A stretch of DNA of 64,000 bases, taken from assembly GCA_005765155.1 (NCBI GenBank), contig VCCP01000002.1, forward strand, positions 6,200,001 to 6,264,000. The letters run 5' to 3'. Of this stretch, positions 13,360 to 24,276 are shown piece by piece; positions within the stretch are counted from its first letter, which is position 1; every line of letters starts with the position of its first letter. Under the pieces are notes generated by a model. It was not told the DNA's origin. It ran no database searches and was given only the letters and a program-made list of their open reading frames with translations. Source of the stretch: Zelopaecilomyces penicillatus. Its lineage: Eukaryota; Ascomycota; Sordariomycetes; Hypocreales; Pseudodiploosporaceae. Position numbers and translations under genes: made by a program.

Positions 13360-14560
13360 TTAGTTTAACATCACCTAGGTGTAGGTACATACATACCTAC
13401 GTAGCAGGGAGAGAGGAGGTGGTGGGGAGGGTAGTCCTCGAAACGGGGTCCATGTACTCCATGAATGCAAACAACAAAAACTCTCCGGCGCACGAAACGG
13501 AAGGTCGCAAGCCAAGTGGAACAACCTCAGGCTAAAGAGAATGCTGGAGCTGTCTGCGGCATACGAGTGCAATAGATGTTGCGCATGTACATGAATCTAA
13601 TGAATATCAATACCTCCAGTGGAAAGAGTATTGGTTGCCTAGAGGAAATGGCATTGATACTACACGCTGATTGTCAGTAAATGCTGATCATGCTCATGTA
13701 TATGTTATGCAGAGATTGGAGTATTCTCTCTTTGCTCCTCTTTGTATTTGCCGCGACAGCAACCCTAAACCACTCATCCACTTTATCTGATTCCTCTGCT
13801 GCTCGCATGCTTCAATCATTTATACATTCATTTCGCATCCTTTCATATCCATCCCCCCCCCCCCCCATATTTTACCCCCTCTTTTTTCTCCATTCCAGCC
13901 GTACACCATAGAATGAGGGGCAACCCTTTGAAATCCCGACAGGGTGGTGGTGGGTTGGTTAGGCGGCCCACTGCCCGTTCTTATCCCCCTTTGACTCCCC
14001 CCCGATGTAACTCTTCTCCATACACTATTAAACCTTGCCCTACAGCTCCAACGTCTTGCATCTCTGCAAAGAGTTGAATGCTACAATAGCTTTGAGAGTA
14101 GGTTTTACACGGACCGCTTTCAATAGCAGCGGATAAAGGGATTTTCAGAAAAACATGACCCAAAAGACTGCTTTGTTCAAAATCTAGCGTGATGGACCAA
14201 AAAAAGTAGAATCAGAACAGGAAGACGAAGATAGTGACAATCCATATTCTAATGGGGCCAACATTGATAATGGAGACAGTAAAACTACACTGATAAGATA
14301 ATAGGAGTCAGCTACAACCCTTTGTAGTAGCCTCCAAGAAAGACAGAAATAAAAAGAGGCTAAACGTTTCCTTCCAGCCTGTATTGTCCACCCATTCACA
14401 CAAACAAGTCTTCTCCCTTTCTTCATCGCCAGAATACCCTCCCCCACACAATTGAGCCATTGTGTCGCCGTCGTTGTTGTATCAAAGCCGTTCTACCGCC
14501 GTGAAAACGCCTTAAAGATGCCAAAGTGAATGTCAACCTGAAGAGAAAGAGGAATAAACT

Positions 14561-14598
14561 CCCTGCAAGACAGTTCAATATTGACTTGTCTTGCAGGG
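14561..14598. other. near-perfect 38-nt palindrome in the kinase 3' flank
   Basis: Perfect 12-nt arms CCCTGCAAGACA and TGTCTTGCAGGG enclose a second self-complementary core, TCAATATTGA, leaving only two mismatch/wobble pairs in 38 nt. It begins 207 nt beyond the stop codon of the kinase (minus strand), where the 3' UTR or terminator is expected. Either strand would fold into a stable hairpin, and on DNA it could extrude or bind a dimeric factor. Confidence 0.75.
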
Positions 14599-14804
14599 CT
14601 GAACCAGACCAATACGTCCAAACCCTGACCAGTCTATGTAAGACGATCCGATGTGAAAATCAAATGATGGAATAATACAACAGCCAAAAGGGGACTCTGG
14701 AGAATGGTAAAAAGTGTGATGGGACCCTCGTCATACCTAAAAGTGGTGACAGTGTGAGGAAGGTCAGATTACAAGAGATGAGGCAGTACTGTGAGCTAGG
14801 ATTG

Positions 14805-17047
14805 CTAGAGTTCTGCGCCCTCGACCTCTTCTCTAAACCGTAAGCCGCCATCAACAGCGATGCCACCTTCGATCCACGGTTCGGTGGCTACTTGGTCCAT
14901 GGTCCAACGACTGCGGGAGCGCTTAAGCAGACCCTCAATAACAAGCATGGCTCCTAGCAGGCCTTTCTCCTTGAACTTTGCCTCGTCGGCGTCATGGTCG
15001 CCATCTTGGCCTCCAAATTGAACCCAGCGCCACTCAACACGAGCAATGCGATGGCTTGTACGGCTGCGCATACGGCTGCTTCCCGGCAGGGGATCAAACG
15101 GGAGTCGGGCCTCGAGAAGGGCGTACAAAAGAACGCCAAGTGACCATGCATCAGTAGCACGACCGTCGTAGGGCTGGCCCATGACAACCTCTGCAGCAGC
15201 ATAGTCCTCGGAGCCACAGCGAGTCTCCAACATTAGATCAGGGGTAATCCGCCGGGAGAGGCCCATATCGGCGAGGGCAACGACAGGATAGGGGTATGTA
15301 GTCCAGTCGGTACGTGGATCAGCAAGTTCAGTGGGGGTCAAGTTGACGAGGACATCTGTGTCACGTACAAGTATTAGCAAAACAAATATGACTGCGAGAT
15401 GAGAGACAGGGGGGCATATAAGAACTCACTTTCTAGCTTGATATCGCGATGGACAATCAGCTCCTTGTGCAGATATCTCACGGCGCTGACCAGCTCTGCA
15501 GCAATTCGTCTCATAAGTGTTGGAGTGAGGACACTCCGGTGCTGATTTGCAATGTCAAACAAATCTCCGCCGGGACTGTAACTCAAGACGAGAATTGCTC
15601 TTGTGAGCTCTATGTTCCATGCCTTCAGATCAACCAGAGAAGGATGATGGATACTTTGCATAATTTCCAATTCACGTTTCAGACTCATTTCGACTCGAGT
15701 TTCATTAGCGCCACCTTTGGGCCCTTGCTCGCATACCTTGACGGCCACCAGCGTCTTGCGATCAACCTTGTTAGAGGAGCTGGTCAAACTGCTGCCAGAT
15801 TGTGATCGTAGCACATCCTCACCTACGTCCAATTGACTGGTGGCTAGCATAACCCGGCTGAAAGTACCCTGGCCAATAGGGCCGATTGAAAGCCATCGTC
15901 TTAACTTGTGATCCTTGCGACCCCGGGCATCAAAGTATTCACGGTGAATATCATCATCATGTGTGCCCTTTTCATTTACTGGAGCATTAGAGGTCTCGCC
16001 TGATCGTGGGGTTGGGGCGATCGCAACGGCAGGGGTTAAGCCTCGAGATTCGGCAAGGTTCTGCTCTCTCCTCATAAGGGGCTCCTTCGGCGTCAAAGCT
16101 ACATGAGAGCCAGAGACAGTGACAAGCCTCTTAGCCACGGCAGTTGCATCTGGAGTATACTCGCTAAGACTGCGATTTCGAGTGTGCTGAGATACTTGAG
16201 GTTGCCCAAGCTTGGATGAGACCTGCACAACCGCCTCATCTACCCCGTTCGAAGGAGTGTATGGTTTGCGTCTAGATGAGTTCGCCCGAGGGATGTTTAT
16301 TGCTTCACTGGGTCCAGTAGCCAGCACGGTCCCTTCCCCAACGCTGCTCAACCTACCACGTCGAGGCGGTGGCGAGGTGGCAGCAACGTTCAACCTTTTC
16401 CATGGCCCCGGCGAGTCTCCCGATAAAAGAGGGCTGGGCAAAGGGGAGATATCTCCCATGGCGTTGATTACAGGACTTGGCATTGCACTGCTAGTGCCGC
16501 TAATGGATCCAAAAGCGTTGTTCAAGGCCGCCTTCAGGCTTGGTGTCCTTGATATGGCATACAAGCTGCCAGTAGATGTCTTTCGATTCAGTGGCGTGTA
16601 TATTCTGGAGGGGGAAAGGTTCGTGTTATCATTGGGAGATTCACGATGTGAAAGTGAGGGGGAAAGCGCAATTGGTGCAGTAATATCTGTTTCTATACGC
16701 AAGAGTGATGTCGGTATGCTCTCTTCAGAAAATGTTGGCGTCTGAGAGTAAGACTGTGACTGGGACGATGGGGATGGACCAAATGTTGCCGAGTGCAGAT
16801 GGAGAGCTGGAGGCCCTGGAGAGGTAACACCGGTTTTATATGATGAAGAAAACAAGGCTGCTGAGCCATTTTGAACAGCAGCCATATGATCAAGCCTTGT
16901 GTTCACATTCTCAGCCATGTATGGGGCACATTGTGATCTCGCCTCGGAGTCGAAAGCTAAATTCGAGCGTTGAAGTGACTCGAGTTGCGATCGTGCGCCA
17001 TCGTGGGGAATCTCGGGCGCCTTCTGGAACGTAGAAGCGCTGCTCAT
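14805..17047 (-). CDS. Ser/Thr protein kinase, Prr1/Npr1-like, 722 aa
   Basis: Exons are 17047-15430 and 15355-14805; the GTGAGT..CAG intron lies inside the catalytic-loop codons, so splicing restores HRDIKLENVLVN. Residues 1 to about 390 are a Ser/Pro/Thr-rich presumably disordered region. The kinase domain follows: P-loop GQGTFSRV, VAVK, HRDIKLEN, DMG in place of DFG (ALADMGLSRR), and CGSEDYAAAEVV, where the usual APE is AAE. DAWSLGVLLYALLE and LPFDP complete the C-lobe, and a C-terminal RSRWTMDQVATEPWI marks the end. The pattern is closest to the yeast Prr1/Npr1-like fungal kinases that act in pheromone, nutrient or pH signalling; the orthology is not certain. The ATG at 17047 (MSSASTFQ) is preferred because the upstream extension begins with a non-ATG codon. 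Confidence 0.88.
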
Positions 17048-18488
17048 TGTGGTTGATCGCTCTAGGTGTTCAGATCGGGTGGCAGCCAGGTGCAATCTAA
17101 GGCAACAAGACAAAGAACATCAGCCCATTGCGACGGTTGGTGATGGGCATTCGCATTGTGACAGGGTTGGACAAGTGAGCAAGCAAGAGATGCGGGCACT
17201 GTTGCGGCCTGCCTGCCTGCCTACCTTTGATCTTTTGATAGATGCCGCGCAGCTTAGCTGGGGCTTATAAGCTTTGGAGCACTTTGAGCTGTTCGTGGTT
17301 GACAAGACAAAGACGGGATTGTGGGTGTGGGTGGGGGGGTTGTGTTGGTATTGGTGTTGAAGGGTGGCTGAAGGGAGGATCGCGAGAAGCGTGAGGGGCG
17401 ACAGTGGCGATGACGCGACAACAAGGGCTCTTCTATAACGACAACATGAAGCCTGTCCAGGCCTCCTCTGAGCGGTGGAGGTCGATGCAATTCTGATTGA
17501 GGACTGGCAGCGCAGTCTGCGAGGGTCCGAAGTTGAGGTCGTAAGTGTTGCAACGAGCAACTGACGTTGGTTTGATGAGGACGGCTGGCTGGCTGGATGG
17601 ATGGACGGGGTGGGTGGATTGAGAAGCACAGTGGTGGTAGTGGCCGTGGCCGTGGCCGTGGCTGCTTTGACGCCACCAAGGGTCAGGGATCTTAGTAACC
17701 CGGCTTGCTTCCTGGAACTCTAACCACCACGGGTGCTGTAGCGGCTGCACTGTAGAGTGCTAGAGAAGACCCCAGAGCGCTATAGACTTGCTGTGGACAT
17801 GCTGTGGATGCACCTTTGGGGAAATGCCGGGGCAGGCCAGCGGTCTAGGCGCTAACAAAGGCAGTAATGCATCCAGTAATAGTACTGTACACGTGCGGGC
17901 AGAATGACGGTACGTTACGTTGCAGGCCCTCAATGATTCAACGCACCAACCCCCAGTGTCGGCTGTAACCTTGTGCTCGACTCATTGGGTCTGAGAGTAT
18001 TACGGCAATTGATACCGGCCACGACTACAGCGTAGGAGGTGATTACTAACTTTGCATTCCTGCCGCAAAGGATTCGCATGCGTGCGTTTACATCAGACAT
18101 TTTGATTACTCCTAGCTTCAATCCGTGAATTAAGAAACTTACGATGCGCATGATGGTGAAAGCGTAACAGCGGAGAACAACCCCCAATGGTGATTGTTGT
18201 GACTTCCATCCTATCAATGCGACTCTTTTCCAGAAGCAACTTGGAAGCTTCCTTCTCTGTTCAGCTGACTAGCGCAACTAACTGCTAAAGGACTCTGGGG
18301 GGGCTTCCAAGATGCTATAAGCTTTTAATAGATTCTACTGTCCTTTCAATTGCACTTACGAAAACCATCAATTCACGGTGATTCCCAGGTATTCGTTTCA
18401 GCAAGCTGCCATGCATTTGCCGAGCCGACTCTGTTTCAGTTGAAACAGCAGCTGACTCGACATCGATGAAACATGAGATCATGTGAAA
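17048..18488. other. kinase promoter and leader, up to the tRNA
   Basis: 1.4 kb with no gene I can support. The first 700 bp are CT/GA-rich, typical of a long fungal 5' leader, and contain a GTGGCC hexamer repeat. Short overlapping open frames on the minus strand here are low complexity and are treated as leader sequence. Confidence 0.55.
17637..17661. repeat. GTGGCC hexamer repeat
   Basis: About four head-to-tail GTGGCC/GGCCGT units in the presumed promoter or leader of the kinase gene, 590-614 bp upstream of its ATG. Confidence 0.7.
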
Positions 18489-18560
18489 GGTCATGTGGCT
18501 CAATGGCAGAGCGTCTGGCTACGAACCAGGAGGTTGCAGGTTCGACCCCTGTCTTGATCA
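18489..18560 (+). tRNA. tRNA-Arg (ACG)
   Basis: 72 nt, no intron. Acceptor GGTCATG pairs with CTTGATC, with one U-U mismatch at the sixth pair. The D-stem is GCTC/GAGC. The anticodon arm TCTGG-CTACGAA-CCAGG gives anticodon ACG (A34 expected to become inosine). The variable loop is AGGTT. The T-arm is GCAGG-TTCGACC-CCTGT, and the discriminator is A. A TTTTT run at 18584-18588 fits a Pol III terminator. The sequence matches the general form of filamentous-fungal tRNA-Arg(ACG) except for the acceptor mismatch. Confidence 0.93.
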
Positions 18561-19188
18561 TACAGTTCCATGTTTGATTCATATTTTTGCCATTTCTTCC
18601 TTTTTCCTACTTGGATTTTTGATATTCACACCTGGTAGAGCCAGTATTCTTGACTTGCCCTGGTCTTTCTGTATGGGTGGATGTAAGAAGTATAGACGAA
18701 CAGGTAATTTCTTCCATCTTTGCATGCACCAGTGTTGGGTCCAAGGTTATGTGCAATGCACATGTTTGAGCGTAATTATGATTTTGTTGGCTTATCATTG
18801 AGTATTGAACATGCTGCTGTATCAAATATAATGGTACATGTGATGTATCTTGATCACGAAAGATGAGAATTGGAAACGCCATATATTGTGCGATGCAAAT
18901 GAAGACTTCTATCGTGGTGGCCAATAAACTGCCTGTAATTTGAAGTCCACAGCTTATAAGTTGGTGTAGTGGGGTGAGCCGTACCAGGATCAATCAATTA
19001 ACGAAACGCGTTGTACCGTGTCCAGTCGCGTCTCTCTAGCCGCTTTCACCTCCTGGACGCAAACCACACCAACAGCGTCGCCAGCGTCGCCAGCATCACC
19101 ACCGCCAGCACGCAAACAATCGACTCGACCACTAAAGTGGCTACAAGGCATCAACTCCTGGGGATAATAATAAAAAACAGACACCAAG
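18561..19188. other. intergenic, PRI2 promoter
   Basis: Holds the tRNA terminator and then the promoter and leader of the primase gene. No further gene is seen. Short CAGCGTCGC-type repeats occur just upstream of the leader near 19074-19100. Confidence 0.6.
18584..18588 (+). terminator. Pol III T-run after tRNA-Arg
   Basis: Five T residues 24 nt beyond the discriminator base of the tRNA; the first T-run of this length downstream. Confidence 0.6.
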
Positions 19189-20975
19189 ATGCTGCGGCAG
19201 GACTATAATCGGATTGATCCCAAGAGGCGCAATGTCGTCGACCACAGGAAGAAGCAGTTTGCTACGCCTCAGTTCAAAGACGCCGAGTACTCGCACCGTC
19301 TCAACTTTTACACCGACGCCCCCACAGCCGATATTACTCTCGAGCAGTTTGAGCAGTGGGCGATAGATAGGCTGAGAGGTTAGTAGACAAACTCCCTGTG
19401 AATGTGGATTATGCAAGTTTGGCGTAAGCTTGCTTGCTAACCAGAACGTTGCTGTAGTCTTGGCCGAGCTGGAAGCATGTTCCTTTCGCAACAAGAGCCC
19501 GACAGAGACGGCAGCACACATGAAACCGATTCTCGAAAAGCATTTACCACTAGAATCCAATAGCTCCAGCTCCACAAAGCTCTTCGCCCAGCGGCAGAAA
19601 GATCACTACAGTCACTTCATTCTACGGCTGGCGTTTTCATCCACTGCAGATCTTCGTCGACGCTTTACTCGGGTGGAAACCACACTGTTCCGGATGCGAT
19701 TTAACAGCGATGATCTTGCAGAGAGGTCCTCATTTGTGTCTAGCCTGGGCCTAGACTGGTGGGAGCCGGTGACGGACGATGAAAAGCGGGAGTATGTGGC
19801 TGAGCTGGCTGCCATGGGCGGCAAGAAGACGAGTCCCGAAGACGAAAGCTGGTTCAAGGTGGACTGGGAGCGGGTTCCCGACTTGGTCGAGAGCCGGAGG
19901 GTGTTTGTGAAGTCGGGCAAGGCATATGTGCCCGGCCGAGAACAGTCAAGTATGGCTGTGGCAGAATTTTCCTCGCGACTGGAAAAGCAGCTCGAGGTAA
20001 GTGCAATTTGACCCTGAAAGTGGTTTATCAGATCCCATGGCTATTGCTCTAGAAGAATGTGTTCTAACTAGGAATAATTCATTCAACAGCTCACCGCTCG
20101 CGCTCTCCCGCGACTCGACGAAGACGATCGTCTTACGCCCATTCTCAGCCATCTCTCCAAGAACTTCATCACCCCCGACTCCGCCTACGTTTCCGGCAGC
20201 TCAGCACCCGAAGGCGCCCAGATGACCGCTGCCAACGTCGACATCCTATCGCAACACTTCCCCGCGTGCATGTCCCACCTGCACCGCTCCCTCCGTCGTG
20301 ACGCTCATCTCAAACATTACGGGCGACTACAGTACACTCTCTTCCTCAAGGGCATGGGTCTCAACCTCGAGGAGAGTCTGATGTTCTGGCGGAGCAGCTT
20401 TCACAAGGTCACCGACGACGTCTTCAACAAGGAATACCGGTACAATGTGCGCCATACGTATGGCGATGTGGGTGGTGACTCGAATCGCAGGGGAGGCGGA
20501 TACAGCCCTTTTAGCTGTCAGAAGATTCTTACGGAGCACCCGCCTGGGCCTGGAGAGGCTCATGGCTGCCCGTATAGACATTTTAACCTGGAGAACCTGA
20601 CGACGCTGGTGCAGGCGATGGGTGTGTCGGACAGATCGGTGCTGCAAGGCATCAAGGAGGACAAGGACAACCAGAAGTTTCACATGGCCTGCAATCGGTA
20701 TGTCATCAACACTTCCAAGCTTTGTGGCTGTCAAACGATCTCCCATTCTGTAAAGCTGTGCAAATCTCTTGGAGGTATCCAATATCTTGCTAACGATTCA
20801 TCCCCCCTACAGCGTTTTTGAACATCTGCACAAGACCGAGATTAGAAAGGCAAAGGACGAGAGTATCATGACATCCAATCAGCTCGAGACGATTGTCCAT
20901 CCCAACGAATACTTCAAGAGGAGCTATCTGTTGAAAAATCTTGGAAAGGATAACGATGTCAAAATGGAGGACTGA
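19189..20975 (+). CDS. pri2: DNA primase large subunit
   Basis: Large subunit of the DNA polymerase alpha-primase complex, which starts every Okazaki fragment in the nucleus. Exons are 19189-19378, 19458-19996, 20090-20697 and 20813-20975, closing to 500 codons (499 aa), the usual size. Introns are GTTAGT..TAG, GTAAGT..CAG and GTATGT..CAG. The N-terminal domain has YSHRLNFY and the middle has QRQKDHYSHFILRLAFS. The C-terminal iron-sulphur domain has four candidate cluster cysteines near residues 303 (HFPACM), 386 (FSCQK), 403 (GCPYRHF) and 444 (MACNR), the standard eukaryotic PriL arrangement. The C-terminus keeps the NQLETIVHPNEYF block. Core replication gene, conserved and probably at its ancestral locus. 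Confidence 0.96.
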
Positions 20976-21976
20976 TTTAAACACTACATGACAGACAGAT
21001 CCGTATGTTAACCTGATATTACAGACGGGAAGGTACGGCATGGAACTTGGGAAATGTTTAAAAACAAGCATCGAGGAGGATGGCGCAAAGCGGCGTTCTG
21101 GGTAGGATAGTTTTGGGAGCGAATGAATAGCCTTGCTGTCTGCACGACGGTCTGTTGATGTTTGGAATCAGTTTTTGCATCACAATGCTTATGTATATTG
21201 TGATGGTGAGGTTGGGGAATATAAGTCAAGTGCATGTACCATTCTCAAACCCTAGTCTAACAACATCAAAGTGATGGGGTCTGGATATAGCAGCAACACA
21301 ATCGCTCCAATTGTTTAAAACAGTTGGGCTTCTTAATCTTCCAAAGAAAAACATATGAATCTGCACTTTGTATCATTGTATAAATTTTCGAAAATATTTT
21401 CAAACTATCTATATACTATGTCTCAAGCTGTGTAGCTAGCCACTCACTGTTGTACAAGTCTACAGGAATGATGACATGGTTGATCTGCTTTGCACACATT
21501 CCATGTTTGGCCTCCGTTTTCAGCTGCAAGATAACGGAATGCAGCTGGCAGAAAATGGAAATGGAAAACAACAAAAACAGGGTTGTATTGCGTCAAAGGC
21601 CAGAGTACGGAGTAACATGCACTAAAATCCATATGCAGGGTAGGGGATGCAGCCACAGGGTTGGTTGGGGTGGGTTTTGAGGGTTTATTAGGGCAGGGCA
21701 GGTTATATCTTCCATCATCACCAACATCAGCAGCAGCCAAGGGTAGCAACCAAGGGTCGCGCAGTCGGCTGCATGAAAGCGCACGAGCATAATAAATGGA
21801 TGCAATACCTAAATGCTTTCTTTTACTGCCATGGCATCTCTTTTGCCTACGCAATTCTGCCCCCAAGGAGGGGTGTGTGCGTGTGTTGTGAGTGAGGGTG
21901 GGTTTGGTGGGGATGCAGAGGATGGGGGAGATGGAGATGGGAGATACTGCACAATGAGGTCAGAGGGTGTGCGCAC

Positions 21977-21998
21977 GTGTGTGTGTGTGTGTGTGTGC
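21977..21998. repeat. (GT)n microsatellite
   Basis: About ten GT/TG dinucleotides preceded by CAC, in the gene-poor interval. Confidence 0.85.
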
Positions 21999-24239
21999 GT
22001 GCCACGGGAGCGATGACGACATTGGTGCAACGGCCAGGGACGCGAGTTATCATTGTCTGTGTCCCTTCTGCTGGCGATATAGCTGAGTGTCAAGCGACCA
22101 TGCATGTAAGAAGTGCCAGGGCTTCCTTGGGAGGGGGGGATGATGACAGTGGCTTTCATAATAGGCAGTAGCGGCTGGGATGAAACGCGGGTAGGGTAGA
22201 TATTTATGACTTCGGGGGGAAGACTTGACAGCTCTCTCTGTCCCCACCAACGTGAAAATGAGATGGCAGATCATCTCCCAACCTAATGTATCATCGTCTA
22301 GCTAGCTGACAGGCCTTGTAGTAGGAAAATGCAATCGTCACCAATCACAACGGCCACTTCTGCTTTCGTAGGATTGCACTATTTCCCCAAGTTTTTCGCT
22401 TCACCTTTCGGGGGTGGGGGGGGGACCGCCGTTGGCCGTTTGGATCGATCGATTTGCCCAAAAGGCAAGGTAAGATATAGATTAGACCTATGAAAGAGAG
22501 TCGTCAGTTCGTAACTGTTTCTTCATTCATCCATCCCAACTCGCTGAAACATAAGGGGGAAAAGGAATATTTCAACAGATCGAGATTTCACATGTGCGAT
22601 ATAACGTGTCAAGGTACACACCCGGATTCTCCTCCTTACACGTCGTCATTGATGCTGGCAGTTATAAAAATAAGTACATATTAGCATAAAAGTCGCTTAG
22701 ATGAAGCTAGATTTTCCTCCCCTAATATCTCCAAGAACGAAAAAAGGCATTGAGAAAGGAAGAAAGAGAAGGGGAGATGTAAACTAAGACGAAGATAGCT
22801 GTGATCGACAGCTTCTGGGTTAAGCTATACTGATTGGGTATGAAGGAGTCTGGAGACAATGGTCCGCACGGAACGTAATTGGCTACGGCTGAATCTTTTT
22901 TGTTCAAAACATCGTTCTCCACCTGTGAAAATTAAACTGCCCCCGTGGAGTCGGTATGAAAAAAACGTCTTTTTTTAAATTTGCGGGTACGCTAAATGGA
23001 AATGTCAGGGTTTTGGACATCAAGCTTTTTGTGACAGGGCTGGACATGGGGGGTATCCACATTGCGTCAAAGAGGTCAAGGTAAGTAAGGTACCAATATG
23101 ATATGCCACAGGAACAACAACAAAAAAACAAGGAAGGAAAGAATTTGGGGCGGTATTCTTATAACAGGGAGAATGGAATGGGTGCAAGTTTAGAAGAACT
23201 GCTCAACTGTAAAAGCACGTGTGCTTGGCGCACGCACATGCATGACTCTCTTGCTGGCTGTGAGAGTAGCTAAGCTGTAAAGAGGACGTTTGTGGATATT
23301 GTAATTTTTTTTGGTGTTTTTCCTTTTCTTTTGCTGACAGTGGGGGGAAGAACAGTCTGATTGGTGGGACGTTTTCCGAGACTCAGCACTGCAGAATGTG
23401 CAGTGTTTGTGGTCCTTCCTTCTTCTCATCCTCTTCATGTACATCGTCTGCACGCCTGTCCTTTTTTCAATGGTGAGTTTGAGAAGGATTAGGATTTTGT
23501 AGATATCCTGGTAGGACTTGTGCTTTGTACTTCCACTCGCTGCCGTATCGCTGTATTCCGTTCCACGAGCATCATGAGTTCAGCTGGCAACCTCAACCCC
23601 CCACTCTCCGTCTACAGTAATTGAATTGCCTACTAAGGAGTAAACGCCGTCCCCGGCACTGTTCTCGGCGTGGCTTATTTTAAACTTCTTTTCCTCCAAG
23701 TCACCGCCAAATTAACACGCAGCAACTGTTCTTATTTCACCGAAACATCAATTGACCCGGGGGTTTTTTTTTCGCAGTATACTAGCAGAAACCATGTAGA
23801 ATTAAACATCCATGATTCAGCGTAACAAGTCGCAGTGTCACCGCTTCTTCAATCCAATCCCCCCTGAGAAATTGGAAATTTCTTCAAAGAAGGCGGATTG
23901 AGGCTTGAAAGAGAGGTGAAAAAAGAAGGGGAAAAAATTAAAATTAAAGACATGGCGTAGCTACCCAACACTAGGTACCTACCCAATGGGCGACTGTGGG
24001 TGCGCAGCCGGCTTACTTAGGAGCTTGTTATGAAAAGATCATTAGCCCGCGTCGCGATCGATCGTTGTCTCTGCTGTGGTTTTTAGTAGGACACTACAAG
24101 AGCGAGCTACTGTACTCAACTGTTATGCAGCTGTACTAGACAGGTATGTGATTGCAGTCTTTTTGAAGGCTCTTCGTCTTGGATGCAGCAGATGGAGGGC
24201 CAATCGACTCACAAGACTCACCCACTCACTCACATACAC

Positions 24240-24276
24240 ACCCATACCCCATTCCCATTCCTATTCCCATTCCCTC
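24240..24276. repeat. CCCATT hexamer repeat
   Basis: Five or so imperfect CCCATT/CCTATT units in a pyrimidine-rich stretch of the gene-poor interval. Confidence 0.7.

Larger units (their letters stand above)
7611..14804. other. 7.2 kb gene-poor interval
   Basis: No open frame here has both family resemblance and consistent splice sites. It holds a purine/GA-rich tract (about 8030-8075), a C14 run (13853-13866), paired CCAAT boxes (13335-13359), a 12-nt-arm palindrome (14561-14598) and several TACTCCG/TACGGAG and CCTAGG short palindromes. The left end must contain the Clr5 gene promoter and 5' leader, and the right end the kinase 3' UTR. Long non-coding transcripts cannot be excluded. Confidence 0.6.

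Noticed and set aside
16212..16745. 177-codon frame (+) opposite the kinase N-terminus
   Set aside because: Shadow of the low-complexity kinase coding sequence.
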